A stretch of 64,000 nucleotides of DNA from Massilia sp. CFBP 13721 (GCF_014842025.1 NZ_JACYUY010000002.1:141378-205377), one strand, 5' to 3'. Positions 1 to 9,500 are shown, counted from the stretch's first letter. The notes: generated from the sequence alone by a model not told the origin. Numbers and translations are program-made.

Positions 1-107
1 GGCTTCCCAAAACTTCGCTACCTGCCGGCCCGTCATGCACCATTGGCCCTTGCAACCGCCACCTGCCGGCATGTTAAGCTGGGCAACTATATAAAAAGGG
101 CAAGTCC

Positions 108-1664
108 ATGGACGGATTGGTGAAGACCGGGATTGCGGGCCTCGACGAGGTACTGCATGGCGGCATTCCACGCAATAACAACCTGATCGTCGAGGGGCCG
201 CCGGGTTCGGGCAAGACCACGTTCGGCCTGGGTTTCATTTACCACGGTGCGCTCGACTACGACGAACCGGGCGCGATTGTCTCGTTCGAGCTCGATCCGG
301 CCAAGCTGCTGCGCGACGCGGCCGGCTTCAACTGGGACTTGCAGGGCATGATCGACGCGGGCAAGATCAAGATCATCCAGACCAGCCCGGCCGTTTTGCT
401 GAGCGAGTTCCGCAGCGATGATGGCGCTTTTGCCGCTTCGCTGCTGGCAATGGGGGCAAAACGCCTGTTGATCGACGGCCTGACGCCGCTGCGCCTGCAT
501 GCGGAGGTGCACGACATGCCTTTCCGCGAAGACGTGCACCTGTTGATCGAAGGCCTGACAAGGCTGGGCGTAACCACCATGGTCACCGCTGAACGGGACG
601 AGTCGCTGGGCGGCGTGCTGGCGCACGAGCGCTTCGTGTTCGATACCATCATCTCGCTCACGCGCGAAGAAACGCGCCGCCGCGTGCAGCGCCGCCTGGC
701 GGTGATGAAGTCGCGCGGCCAGGATTTCATCGGTGGCAGCCATACGATGCGCATCGAAGCGGGAACGGGCGTGCACGTCTACCGCCGCGCCCAGTCGCGA
801 CCACTCGGCACGATCGTGCAACCGACCTCGGAGGAGCGCTTGTCGATTGGTTCGGCGGCCATCGACAAGATGATGGACGGCGGCCTGTATAAAGGTTCGG
901 TCACGCTCGTGGGGGGCATTTCCGGCACCGGCAAGACGGTGCTGAGCGTGCAATTCCTGTCGAATGCGATCCGGGACGGCCACAAGACGCTGCTGGTGAG
1001 CCTGGACGAGCATCCGGCCCAGTTGATGCGCAATGCCAGATCGCTCGGCTTCGACCTGCAGGCCCTGGTCGATGCAGGTGATATGTTCATCTACTACGAG
1101 TCACCGCTGGAACTGGAACTCGATGTCCACTTCGACCGCCTCGTCAAGCTGGTCGAGGAACACGGTATCGACTGTGTGGTGTTCGATTCGATCGCCGTCT
1201 ACGAGATGACCAGCCGCGGCGAGGTGGCCGATTACCTGTATGCGCTGGCGACGTATTTCAAGAACCGCCTGGCGACGACGCTGTTCAATTACGAAAGCCC
1301 GGAACTGCTGGGCGTGTCGCAGATCAGTGAAGAACTCAAGGGTTCGCACCTGGTCGACAATATCGTCCTGTTGAACTACGTGGAAGTGTCGACAGTCCTA
1401 CGGCGCGCGATCGCAGTGCCGAAAGTACGTGGCAGCCGCAACCTGCAAATCACGCGAGAATACACCATCGGCGTGGGCGGCTTGCTGCTGGTTGACGAGG
1501 AAGAGAGTGCCCAGTCCGGCGCTGTGCCGCAACTGCCGTTCTCCTCCTATTACGGCTTGCTGTCGCGCTCCCCATCGCGCCAGAGTCCGCTCATCGAGGA
1601 AGCCGTCGCCAAGGGCGCACCGCTGCCTGCATCGGCGGGCCTGCTGACCGAAAAGCCAGAGTGA
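108..1664 (+). CDS. KaiC-like double RecA-type ATPase
   Basis: A 518-residue protein with two tandem KaiC/RadA-type ATPase domains. The first P-loop is GPPGSGKTT at residues 30-38, the second GGISGTGKT near residue 269. The length matches cyanobacterial KaiC (about 519 aa), and the C-terminal stretch around NIVLLNYVEV aligns by eye with the KaiC CII phosphorylation region. There the Ser431-equivalent is kept (in KGSHLVDN) but the Thr432-equivalent is His. No KaiA or KaiB is visible. The ATG is preceded by AAGGG. The next gene, a histidine kinase, overlaps by 4 nt, so the pair is probably a signalling module (KaiC-like proteins next to kinases are common in heterotrophic proteobacteria) rather than a circadian clock. 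The role is inferred; the family is certain. Confidence 0.9.
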   Translation: MDGLVKTGIAGLDEVLHGGIPRNNNLIVEGPPGSGKTTFGLGFIYHGALDYDEPGAIVSFELDPAKLLRDAAGFNWDLQGMIDAGKIKIIQTSPAVLLSEFRSDDGAFAASLLAMGAKRLLIDGLTPLRLHAEVHDMPFREDVHLLIEGLTRLGVTTMVTAERDESLGGVLAHERFVFDTIISLTREETRRRVQRRLAVMKSRGQDFIGGSHTMRIEAGTGVHVYRRAQSRPLGTIVQPTSEERLSIGSAAIDKMMDGGLYKGSVTLVGGISGTGKTVLSVQFLSNAIRDGHKTLLVSLDEHPAQLMRNARSLGFDLQALVDAGDMFIYYESPLELELDVHFDRLVKLVEEHGIDCVVFDSIAVYEMTSRGEVADYLYALATYFKNRLATTLFNYESPELLGVSQISEELKGSHLVDNIVLLNYVEVSTVLRRAIAVPKVRGSRNLQITREYTIGVGGLLLVDEEESAQSGAVPQLPFSSYYGLLSRSPSRQSPLIEEAVAKGAPLPASAGLLTEKPE

Positions 1665-2887
1665 TTACCGCTACGCTGCCGGCCACATTACCCCCCGACT
1701 GGGACGACTGGGACACACCGCTGACGCAGTTTGCGGCGGCGACTGGCCTGGTCATATCCGTGTTCGATACCGATGGCGTGCGCCGCATCGGGCCGCGCAC
1801 CGGCTCGCGCCTGGCCAGCCTGCTGGCCAGCTCCAGCCTGTGGCATGAGGACGGCGCCGGCACGGCGCTCGAACGCGGACTAGTGGAATCGAGCTGCGCC
1901 GACGGTCAGGCTGCCTCGGCACAGTTCGGCGGCCTGCGCGTCTGTTCGCTGCCCTTGCTGCTGCGCGGCCGGGTCTACGGCATCGTGGTATTCGGCTGGC
2001 GCTTCGGCGATTTCAGTTCGCCGCTCGAGTGCGAACGCATCGCCAGGCAGATCGGGCTGCCGGGCCACCGCCTGTGGAACGAGGCGCGGCTGGATGCACC
2101 GGTGTCCGAGGGGCGCATGGCCACGTATACGGCCTTGTTGTCCACACTCGCCAATACGCTCGACCGGCAGCGCGAAATGATCGACGACCTGACGCGTGTG
2201 AGCCGTACGCGCGAACTGTTCCTCGCCACCGTGTCGCACGAAATGCGCACGCCGCTGTCGGCACTGTCGCTGCGCATCGACCTGATGCTGCGCACCATGC
2301 CCGACCTGCCGCCGCAAGTCGCCAGCGGCCTCGAAGCGATGCGCGTGCACGTGCGCCAGGAAGCGGGCATGGTCGACGACCTGATCGACGCGGCGCGCAC
2401 CCTGACCGGCCAGATGTCGGTAACGCGAACCCCGGTCCTGCTGGGCCAGGTGCTACGGGACGCCATCTCGACCGTGGAAACCTTCGCCCACACCAAGCAC
2501 ATCTCGATTCAAGTCACGCCGAGCGATTATGGCGACCGCATCCGCCTGGACGCGGACGCCCGCCGTTTGCAGCAGGTGATCTGGAATTTGCTGTTCAACG
2601 CGACCAAATTCACGCCCGAGGACGGCGTCATCCGCATCACGATCGGGCGCATCGACGGCATGGTGGCGATCGATATCGCCGATTCGGGCCAAGGCATCGA
2701 ACCGGACGACTTGCCCCACGTGTTCGGCGCTTTTACCCTCCAACAGCACAATAACGCCGCCGGCCTCGGGCTGGGACTGTACATCGCCCGCCGCATCGTG
2801 GAACTGCACGAGGGGACGCTCAGCGTCAGTAGTGCGGGGCGCGGGCAAGGCGCGACTTTTGCCATCCGCTTGCCTGCCTCCGGATAA
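1661..2887 (+). CDS. Sensor histidine kinase, coupled to KaiC-like protein
   Basis: A 408-residue soluble-looking histidine kinase. The GTG start overlaps the TGA stop of the KaiC-like gene (GTGA), implying translational coupling. The N-terminal ~160 residues form an unassigned, possibly GAF-like sensory region without obvious membrane segments. HisKA follows, with the phospho-accepting His193 in VSHEMRTPL, then HATPase_c with the N box NLLFNATKF, a G1-type DSGQGI and a G2-type GLGLGLYIARRIVE. There is no receiver domain, so a partner response regulator must be elsewhere or the KaiC-like ATPase is the partner. Convergent with the ABC gene, 4 nt apart. Confidence 0.88.
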   Translation: MITATLPATLPPDWDDWDTPLTQFAAATGLVISVFDTDGVRRIGPRTGSRLASLLASSSLWHEDGAGTALERGLVESSCADGQAASAQFGGLRVCSLPLLLRGRVYGIVVFGWRFGDFSSPLECERIARQIGLPGHRLWNEARLDAPVSEGRMATYTALLSTLANTLDRQREMIDDLTRVSRTRELFLATVSHEMRTPLSALSLRIDLMLRTMPDLPPQVASGLEAMRVHVRQEAGMVDDLIDAARTLTGQMSVTRTPVLLGQVLRDAISTVETFAHTKHISIQVTPSDYGDRIRLDADARRLQQVIWNLLFNATKFTPEDGVIRITIGRIDGMVAIDIADSGQGIEPDDLPHVFGAFTLQQHNNAAGLGLGLYIARRIVELHEGTLSVSSAGRGQGATFAIRLPASG

Positions 2888-2891
2888 AAGT

Positions 2892-4664
2892 TTACACCGC
2901 CAGCTGCTGCAGCAAATACAAGCGCTGATACAGCCCACCCTCGATCCCCATCAGCTCCTCATGCGCGCCCGACTCCGTGATGCGCCCGTGATTCAATACC
3001 ACGATCCGGTCCGCATCGCGAATCGTCGACAGCCGGTGCGCGATCGCGATGATGGTGACGTGGCCGCGCAGTTCGTCCAGCGCTTCCTGCACGATCTGTT
3101 CGGTGGCGCTGTCGATGCGCGAGGTGGCCTCATCCAACAGCAGGATGCGCGGTTCGCCGGCCAGCGCGCGGGCGATCGCGATCAGCTGCTTCTGGCCCGA
3201 GGACAGGCGCGAGCCGCCTTCGCCGAGCGAGGTGTCGTAGCCCTGTTCCAGCGCTTCGATGAAATCGTGCGCGTGGGCGGCGCGTGCCGCAGCTTCGATG
3301 CGCTCGAACGGCAGTCCACGGCCCATGTCGATGTTTTCGCGCGCCGATGCGGCCAGGATGAAGGGGTCTTGCGGCACCAGACCGACTTCGTTGCGGAAAT
3401 GGTCGTTGTCGATGCCGGCGATCGGCTCGCCGCAGATTTCGATGCGCCCGGTCTCGGCCGGGTAGTAGCGCAGCAGCAGCGACAGCAGCGTCGATTTGCC
3501 GCTGCCGGTGTGGCCGACGATGCCGAAGAAGGCGCCTTGCGGGATGTCGAGCGTGATGTCGTGCAGGACGTTCTGGCCCGGTACGTAGGCAAACGTCAGG
3601 CCCTGCACGCGCACGGCCGGCGCATCGGGGCGGGCTTCGAGGCGTGCGCCGGCGGCGCGGCCGGCCGTGTGTTCGGCCGCGCCGGGTTCGTCGAGCAGGG
3701 TGGCGACGCGCGCGGTGGCGACCACCGCCTGCTGCAGGCCGCTGAACTGCATGGTGATCTGGATCAGCGGCTCGACCACGCGCGCGATATAGCTGATGAA
3801 GGCGTACAGCACCCCGACTTCGACCGCGCCGATGCTGCGCTGGCCGAAACTGAAGATGACCACCGCCAGCAGGATCACGTTGAGCAGGTCGAGCGCGGGC
3901 CGCAGCAAAAAGGCGTTCGCTTTCAACTCCGACAGGCGCGCGTCGTAGTGCTTGTCGTTGGTGGACGCAAAACGCTGGCCGAAGCGGCCGGCGGCGTTGC
4001 TGGCCTGGAGCACCGTCATGCCGCCGATCGATTCGGCCATCTGGCCGTTGATGTCGCTCCTCAACGCACGCGCGCGCGTCACCGCCGGCGCGGAGAGGCG
4101 CTGGTAGAGCCAGACGATGACCAGCACCGCCGGCAGCAGCGCCAGCACGATCAGCATCAGGCGCCAGTCGAGCCAGGCCATGGCGATCATGGTGCCGACC
4201 AGGACGATGCTCGAATCGAGCAGCACGAACAGCACCTGGATGTACAGGGTTTTGACGGCCTCGGTATCGTTGGTCACGCGGCTGACCAGCTGGCCGGTAA
4301 TCGCGCGGTCGAAGAACGCCATCGGCAGGCGCATCACGTGGCCATACACCCATTCGCGCAGGCGCTGCACCGAGCGCATCGCCATGCCGGACAGGCGGAT
4401 CAGCTGCAGGTAGCGCAGCCAGGAGGCGGCCCAGCCGGTGAGCAGCACGCCGCCCAAGAGCAGCGACATGCGCGTCCAGTCGGCGTGGCGCGGCAGCAGG
4501 TGGTCGTCGATCAGGGCTTTACCTAAAATCGGGCCGATCACTTCGAGGAAGGCGGACAGCATCAGCCACAAGGTGGCCAGCATCAGCTGGCGGCGGTCGG
4601 GCCAGGCGGCGCGCTTGAGCAGGCTGCTCGCTTGCGTGAGCTGGGCGCGACCGGCCTTTTCCAT
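2892..4664 (-). CDS. ABC exporter half-transporter, MdlB-like
   Basis: A 590-residue fused membrane plus ATPase half-transporter (type I exporter fold). The N-terminal ~320 residues carry about six hydrophobic segments. The nucleotide-binding domain has Walker A GHTGSGKST, a variant signature LSSGQKQL and a canonical Walker B with catalytic Glu (ILLLDEAT). The start is placed at the ATG of MEKAGRAQ, 4 nt after the stop of the upstream partner gene; longer upstream reading would overlap that gene deeply. Length and pairing match E. coli MdlA/MdlB (SmdAB-like heterodimeric multidrug exporters). The substrate is unknown. Confidence 0.88.
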   Translation of the reverse strand: MEKAGRAQLTQASSLLKRAAWPDRRQLMLATLWLMLSAFLEVIGPILGKALIDDHLLPRHADWTRMSLLLGGVLLTGWAASWLRYLQLIRLSGMAMRSVQRLREWVYGHVMRLPMAFFDRAITGQLVSRVTNDTEAVKTLYIQVLFVLLDSSIVLVGTMIAMAWLDWRLMLIVLALLPAVLVIVWLYQRLSAPAVTRARALRSDINGQMAESIGGMTVLQASNAAGRFGQRFASTNDKHYDARLSELKANAFLLRPALDLLNVILLAVVIFSFGQRSIGAVEVGVLYAFISYIARVVEPLIQITMQFSGLQQAVVATARVATLLDEPGAAEHTAGRAAGARLEARPDAPAVRVQGLTFAYVPGQNVLHDITLDIPQGAFFGIVGHTGSGKSTLLSLLLRYYPAETGRIEICGEPIAGIDNDHFRNEVGLVPQDPFILAASARENIDMGRGLPFERIEAAARAAHAHDFIEALEQGYDTSLGEGGSRLSSGQKQLIAIARALAGEPRILLLDEATSRIDSATEQIVQEALDELRGHVTIIAIAHRLSTIRDADRIVVLNHGRITESGAHEELMGIEGGLYQRLYLLQQLAV

Positions 4665-4668
4665 TGGT

Positions 4669-6420
4669 TTAGCTTGCGTCAAGGCTGGCCTCCAGTTGTT
4701 GGTAGCGCCACTGGCTGGCATACCAGCCATCCAATGCGAGGAGTTGCTCGTGGTCGCCCGATTCGACGATGCGGCCATTTTTCAGCACCACGATCAGGTC
4801 GGCGTTGACGACCGCCGACAGGCGGTGGCTGGCGATGATCGCCGACAGTTCCGGCCTGGCCGCACGCAGCTCGGCCAGGTGTTCGAGGATGCGCGTCTCG
4901 GTGCCGGTATCGACCGCCGACAGGGCATCGTCCAGCAACAGCAGCGAACTGTGCGCCAGCAGCGAGCGCGCGATCGCCACGCGCTGGCGCTGGCCGCCCG
5001 AGAGCGTGATGCCTTTTTCGCCGACCGGCGTGTCGTACCCCTGCGGGAAGCGCAGGATGTCGTCGTGGATCGCGGCCATGTCGGCTGCCGCCTCGATCTC
5101 GGCACGGCTGGCGCCGGGGCGGGCCAGGGCGATGTTCTCGGCGATGCTGGCCGAGAACAGGAAGGATTCCTGCGGCACCCAGCTGGTGGCCGCGCGCAGG
5201 GCGGCCAGCTGGTAGCTCGCCAGTGGATGGCCGCCCCAGGTGACCGACCCCGCCTGCGGCGTGGCCTGGCGCAGCAGCACGCGCAGCAGCGTCGACTTGC
5301 CGGCGCCGGTCGGGCCGACCAGGCCCAGCGTCATGCCGGGACGCAGCGCCACCGAGACGCCATCGAGCGCCGGCTTGTCGGTGCCGCCATAGGTGAAACG
5401 CACGTCGCGCAGGACCAGCGCGCCGTCGTCGATGCGTTCCAGGCTGCCTTCGTCGACCACCGTCAGCGGCGCATCGAGCATCGGCTGCAGGCGCGCCAGG
5501 CCGGCGCGGCCGCGTTCGATCAAGGAGAGCACCCAGCCGGCCGCGAACATCGGCCAGATCAGCTGGCCCAGGTACATCGTAAAACTGGTCAATGCCCCGA
5601 TGGTGAGCTGGTTCTGCCAGACCAGGTAGCCGCCCAGGCCCAGTGTCAGGGTGCTGGCCGCGGTGAGCGTCAGGCCGACCGCCGGCTCGTAGGCCGCTTC
5701 CCATTTTTTGGCATCCAGGCTGGCGTCGGCCGCCTTGCCCGCCAGTTCCGAGAATTGCGCGCTGCTGCGCGCTTCCAGGCCGAGGGCGCGCACGGTGCGC
5801 ACGCCGGAGAGCGATTCCTGCACATGGTCGTTCAATGCCGAAAAGCGCTTCAGCGAATCCGTTTCGGCCGTGTGGATGTGGCGCGAGATATACCAGAAGG
5901 CCAGGCCCATGAGCGGAAAGGGCAGCAGGGCGATCAGCGCCAGGCGGTAGTCGACCCCGAGCAGCATCACGCCCAGCACCATGACCAGGGTTAGCGTACC
6001 GTCGAAGCCGGCCAGCATGGCTTCGCCGGCGGCCATCTCGATGGCGTCGATGTCGTTCGTCGCCAGCGCCATCAGGTCGCCGGTGCGCTGCTTCTGGTAG
6101 AAGGCCGGGCCTTGCGCCGCCAGGCGCGCGTACAGGCGCGTGCGCAGCTCGACGCCGAGGCGGTAGGCGGCCGAATACAGGCGGATGCGCCAGCTCACGC
6201 GCAGCACGTAGATCGCCGCGCCGAGGGCGAGCAGCTCGAGGATGCCCATGGTGAGGTCGTGGGGCGACAGGGTGTGCGCGGCCAGGCCGTCGATCAGGCG
6301 GCCGACCGTGCGCGGCACCCAGACCGTGCACACGGCGACACCCACCAGCATCACCGCCGACGAGGCGTAGGCCTTCCAGTGGCGCAGCACAAAATTGCCG
6401 ACCAGGCTTGCTAGACTCAT
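4669..6420 (-). CDS. ABC exporter half-transporter, MdlA-like
   Basis: A 583-residue half-transporter, first gene of a two-gene operon. The start is the ATG of MSLASLVGN, preceded by AAGGAAC; an in-frame extension of 14 residues upstream lacks support. Six hydrophobic segments precede an ATPase domain with Walker A GPTGAGKST and signature LSGGQRQR. Its Walker B reads LLLLDDALSAVD, so the usual catalytic Glu is Asp. That is the degenerate nucleotide site expected of one partner in an asymmetric heterodimeric exporter, as in MdlA. The intact site is in the downstream MdlB-like gene, so the two products most likely act as one inner-membrane complex. Confidence 0.88.
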   Translation of the reverse strand: MSLASLVGNFVLRHWKAYASSAVMLVGVAVCTVWVPRTVGRLIDGLAAHTLSPHDLTMGILELLALGAAIYVLRVSWRIRLYSAAYRLGVELRTRLYARLAAQGPAFYQKQRTGDLMALATNDIDAIEMAAGEAMLAGFDGTLTLVMVLGVMLLGVDYRLALIALLPFPLMGLAFWYISRHIHTAETDSLKRFSALNDHVQESLSGVRTVRALGLEARSSAQFSELAGKAADASLDAKKWEAAYEPAVGLTLTAASTLTLGLGGYLVWQNQLTIGALTSFTMYLGQLIWPMFAAGWVLSLIERGRAGLARLQPMLDAPLTVVDEGSLERIDDGALVLRDVRFTYGGTDKPALDGVSVALRPGMTLGLVGPTGAGKSTLLRVLLRQATPQAGSVTWGGHPLASYQLAALRAATSWVPQESFLFSASIAENIALARPGASRAEIEAAADMAAIHDDILRFPQGYDTPVGEKGITLSGGQRQRVAIARSLLAHSSLLLLDDALSAVDTGTETRILEHLAELRAARPELSAIIASHRLSAVVNADLIVVLKNGRIVESGDHEQLLALDGWYASQWRYQQLEASLDAS

Positions 6421-6447
6421 GTTGTTCCTTGTTTCTGCTTCTGGCGG

Positions 6448-6510
6448 ACGCGTGGACGGCATCGGCGCCGCGGACCTGCCGCCTTATGCGGTGGAGCCGT
6501 CCACCCTACG
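6448..6510. repeat. Intergenic inverted repeat, GTGG/CCAC family
   Basis: Starts with ACGCGTGGACGGC and ends with GCCGTCCACCCTACG, so the two ends are complementary around a ~35-nt middle. It belongs to the same family seen at 13.6-14.0, 26.5, 33.8-34.1 and 50.1-50.3 kb, all with CGCG(T/C)GG at one end and CCCTACG at the other. It lies upstream of the MdlA-like gene and downstream of the phasin terminator. No coding content. Confidence 0.7.
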
Positions 6511-6553
6511 TTCGCCAGGGTAAGCGCACCGGAAACCGGCACGGGTGCGGCCC

Positions 6554-6580
6554 AAATAAAAAAGCGGGCCGAAGCCCGCT
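6554..6580 (-). terminator. Rho-independent terminator after phasin
   Basis: On the minus strand a perfect 7-bp stem AGCGGGC/GCCCGCT closes a TTCG tetraloop and is followed by TTTTTATTT. It sits about 50 nt beyond the phasin stop codon. Confidence 0.85.
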
Positions 6581-6627
6581 AGTTTACTTTTTTTGCGCAT
6601 CAGGCGCAGCGCGCCACGCGCGGCCGC

Positions 6628-7395
6628 TCAGGGCTGCTTGCGGCGGCCCTTGGTGCCGCGGATTTCCGTGACCTTGGTGGTGGCCGGAACGACGACCGGC
6701 GGCGTCGCATCGACCGGCTCGACCTTCGGCAGTTCGATCTCGACCGACACCTCGACCGGCACGCTGGCGGCCACCGGGTGCGGCGGTTCGACCGACATGT
6801 CGGTGATTTCGCTGGCGGCCAGGGCGATCGCGGTCGGCGCGACGGTCGGTGCGACGTCAGAGGTCACGATTTCGATCGACGGCAGGCTTTCCGGTTCGGC
6901 CACGGGCGCGTTAAACGGCACGGCGGAAACGGGAGCCGATGCAGGCGCAGGCTCGGCTTCGGCCGCCGGGGCTACGGCCTCTGGTTCCGCAACAGGAAGC
7001 GACGGCGTCATGCTCGCCACCGCCGCATCGACCGTTTGTTGCGCCGCAGCGGCATTCGCGGTCGTGATCGCATTCAGGGCGTCGGCACTGTAGCTGCGCA
7101 GCGGCGTGAAGCCGGCGGCGATGCTGAACAGCTCGTTGCCGTAGTCGAGCATCGAGCGCAGTTGCTGTTGGGATTGGGAGCCGAAGGCCAGCAGGTCGCG
7201 CGGGTCGCGTATGGCTAGCAGCTGGCGCAGGGCGGCGGACGACTGTTCGATGGCGCTACGCGAGGCGTTGAGCTGGAGCGCGACGACGCGGCTGGTCTGG
7301 TCGAGGGCCTGGTCGCCGAAGCTGCGCATCAGGTTGAATCCATTGTCGAGCTGGGTAAGGCGAGCGGCTGAAAACTGTTCTGGAAGCGAAGTCAT
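6628..7395 (-). CDS. Phasin family protein
   Basis: A 255-residue protein whose first ~130 residues are an amphipathic, Gln/Ser/Ala-rich helical region typical of the phasin family (polyhydroxyalkanoate granule coat), including FSAARLTQLDNG and DPRDLLAFGSQSQQQL. The C-terminal half is a low-complexity Pro/Ala/Glu/Val-rich tail ending in basic KGRRKQP. No signal peptide or membrane segment. It is monocistronic, with its own terminator. Phasins bind granules and influence their number and size; the long acidic-Pro tail is variable in this family. Assignment to the family is good, the exact role is inferred. Confidence 0.8.
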   Translation of the reverse strand: MTSLPEQFSAARLTQLDNGFNLMRSFGDQALDQTSRVVALQLNASRSAIEQSSAALRQLLAIRDPRDLLAFGSQSQQQLRSMLDYGNELFSIAAGFTPLRSYSADALNAITTANAAAAQQTVDAAVASMTPSLPVAEPEAVAPAAEAEPAPASAPVSAVPFNAPVAEPESLPSIEIVTSDVAPTVAPTAIALAASEITDMSVEPPHPVAASVPVEVSVEIELPKVEPVDATPPVVVPATTKVTEIRGTKGRRKQP

Positions 7396-7459
7396 CGGAA
7401 AATCCTTATCGATCGGCTATCGGTTGTGACGTGTTAGTGAACGTGCAAATGAGTAAGGG

Positions 7460-7570
7460 CGCACTGTTATGGCGCACTGCAACATAACTAGTGTAGTCCC
7501 GATGCTGAGTGCTGCAAAGCGAAATTTGCCACTGTGTCATGTGCGCAATATTGCATTGCAGCACCGTTAC
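7460..7570. promoter_or_regulatory. TGC-rich repeats upstream of phasin (possible PhaR sites)
   Basis: The phasin upstream region has several short related blocks: GCACTGCAACA near 7471, GTGCTGCAAAG near 7509 and TTGCATTGCAGCA near 7551. PhaR, the PHA-responsive repressor of phasin genes, recognises TGC/GCA-rich repeats in other bacteria. The blocks could equally serve the divergent cytosine deaminase gene at 7643. This is a weak pattern match only. Confidence 0.3.
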
Positions 7571-7642
7571 AATTGAACACCTAATACAACATCGACAGTG
7601 ATGGGAAATCGCTACAATTATTCGACCTGAACGGGAGCGCCC

Positions 7643-8917
7643 ATGGACCTTGTACTACGTAATGCCACTCTGGCCGATGGCCGCAGCGGGATCGACGTCG
7701 GCGTCGCCGGCGGCCGCATCGCCGCTGTCGAAGCGCGCCTGCCGCTACAGGGCGCGCGCGAAATCGACGCCGGCGGCGACTTGCTGTCGGCGCCGTTTGT
7801 CGATGCCCATTTTCACATGGATGCCACGCTCAGCTATGGCCTGCCGCGCGTCAACCAATCTGGCACCTTGCTAGAAGGCATCGCGCTGTGGGGCGAACTG
7901 AAACCGCAACTGGCGCAGGAAGCGCTCATCGAGCGGGCGTTGCAATATTGCGACTGGGCCGTGGCGCGCGGCCTGCTGGCGATCCGCACCCACGTCGACA
8001 TTTGCGACGACCGCCTGCTGGCCGTCGAAGCGCTGCTCGAGGTAAAACGGCGGGTGGCGCCGTACCTCGACCTGCAACTGGTCGCCTTTCCGCAGGATGG
8101 CCTGCTGCGCAGCCCGAGCGCTTTCGATAACCTGAAACGGGCGATCGTCATGGGCGTGGACGTGGTGGGCGGCATCCCCCATTTCGAGCGCACCATGGCG
8201 CAAGGGGCCGAGTCGGTGCGCCTGCTGTGCGAATTCGCGGCCGAACGTGGCTTGCGCGTGGACATGCACTGCGACGAGAGCGACGATCCGCTGTCGCGCC
8301 ACATCGAGACGCTGGCGTACGAGACCTGGCGCCTCGGCCTGCAGGGACGCGTCGCCGGCTCGCACTTGACCTCGATGCATTCGATGGACAATTATTATGT
8401 CAGCAAATTGCTGCCGCTGATCGCCGAGTCGGGCGTCGCGGCGATCGCGAATCCGCTGATTAACATCACCCTGCAGGGCCGCCACGACAGCTACCCCAAG
8501 CGGCGCGGCATGACGCGCGTGCCGGAATTGCTGGCCGCCGGCGTTGACGTCGCCTTTGGCCACGATTGCGTGATGGACCCCTGGTATGGCATGGGTTCGG
8601 GCGACATGCTGGAAGTGGCGCACATGGGCCTGCACGTGGCGCAAATGACGGGGCAGGCAGCCATGCTGCAGTGCTACCAGGCCATCACCGACACGCCGGC
8701 GCGCATCCTTGGCCTGGAAGGCTACGGCATCGCCCCCGGCTGCAACGCCGACTTCGTCCTGCTCGACGCTTCCAGCCCGGTGGAGGCAATCCGCTTGCGC
8801 GCCGCGCGCCGCCTGGTGGTGCGCCGCGGGCAGGTCGTGGCCGAGGCGCCGCGCGCGGCCGCGGCCCTGCACCTGGCCGGACGCCCCGGCACGGTCGACT
8901 TCCGTATCAGGCGCTGA
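7643..8917 (+). CDS. codA: Cytosine deaminase, CodA-like
   Basis: A 424-residue amidohydrolase (E. coli CodA is 427 aa). Metal ligands are visible in FVDAHFHMD (His56, His58), and the CodA-specific blocks HCDESDD, GSHLTSMHS, NPLINITLQGRHDSYPKRRG and FGHDCVMDPWYGMGS are all present in order. The enzyme hydrolyses cytosine to uracil plus ammonia for pyrimidine salvage in the cytoplasm. No CodB permease is adjacent, so cytosine entry depends on another transporter. The upstream gene is a divergent phasin; downstream 58 nt later comes an acetyltransferase. Confidence 0.88.
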   Translation: MDLVLRNATLADGRSGIDVGVAGGRIAAVEARLPLQGAREIDAGGDLLSAPFVDAHFHMDATLSYGLPRVNQSGTLLEGIALWGELKPQLAQEALIERALQYCDWAVARGLLAIRTHVDICDDRLLAVEALLEVKRRVAPYLDLQLVAFPQDGLLRSPSAFDNLKRAIVMGVDVVGGIPHFERTMAQGAESVRLLCEFAAERGLRVDMHCDESDDPLSRHIETLAYETWRLGLQGRVAGSHLTSMHSMDNYYVSKLLPLIAESGVAAIANPLINITLQGRHDSYPKRRGMTRVPELLAAGVDVAFGHDCVMDPWYGMGSGDMLEVAHMGLHVAQMTGQAAMLQCYQAITDTPARILGLEGYGIAPGCNADFVLLDASSPVEAIRLRAARRLVVRRGQVVAEAPRAAAALHLAGRPGTVDFRIRR

Positions 8918-8975
8918 GTTCGTCAAAGCGGATGCTAGAATCAATTTCATTTTTGATAAGAAGTATTGCCGAGCC

Positions 8976-9500
8976 GTGAAAGACCTCCAGATCCGCCCCG
9001 CAACCAGCGCCGATTTCGACGCCATGTGGAACATTTTCAGCGCCCATGTGCATGCGGGGGAGACGTATCCGTTCGAGCCTGACACCACGCGCGAGGCGGT
9101 GCAGGCCTACTGGTTCGGTCCCGGCGTCACCAGCCGCGTGGCGGCGCTGGGCGAACGCGTGCTGGGCATGTACCGCGTGGTGCCGAACCAGCTCGGGCGC
9201 GGGCGCCACGTCGCCAACGCCTCCTACATGGTCAGCCCGGCGGCGCAGGGCGCGGGCGTGGGCCGCCTGCTGGGCGAGCACAGCATGCTGGAGGCGCGCA
9301 GCCAGGGTTACCTGGCGATGCAGTTCAACTACGTGGTCAGTACCAATACCGCCGCCGTCATGTTGTGGAAAAAGCTCGGCTTTGCCATCGTCGGCACGCT
9401 GCCCAAGGCCTTCCGCCACAAGCGCCTGGGCTATGTCGATGCCTACGTCATGTACCAGCTGCTGCAGGATCCGGACCACTGGCCGACCGCCGACGAATAA
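8976..9500 (+). CDS. GNAT family N-acetyltransferase
   Basis: About 174 residues. The reading frame is open far upstream into codA, but homology-like sequence begins at VKDLQIRPATSADFDAMW, so a GTG start at 8976 is chosen. GNAT features: N-terminal IRPAT, the acetyl-CoA loop AAQGAGVGRLLGEHS (Q/R-x-x-G-x-G/A) and the C-terminal NTAAVMLWKKLGF. The substrate is unknown. It may be cotranscribed with codA. Confidence 0.78.
   Translation: MKDLQIRPATSADFDAMWNIFSAHVHAGETYPFEPDTTREAVQAYWFGPGVTSRVAALGERVLGMYRVVPNQLGRGRHVANASYMVSPAAQGAGVGRLLGEHSMLEARSQGYLAMQFNYVVSTNTAAVMLWKKLGFAIVGTLPKAFRHKRLGYVDAYVMYQLLQDPDHWPTADE

Noticed and set aside
108..1664. Circadian clock KaiABC operon
   Set aside because: No kaiA or kaiB; the neighbour is a histidine kinase and one phosphosite is altered.
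2832..4526. Long open frame antisense to the ABC exporter
   Set aside because: His/Arg/Gln-rich translation without any family pattern; typical shadow of a GC-rich gene on the other strand.
2892..6420. MsbA lipid A flippase
   Set aside because: Two different half-transporters with one degenerate ATP site indicate a heterodimer of MdlAB type, not homodimeric MsbA.
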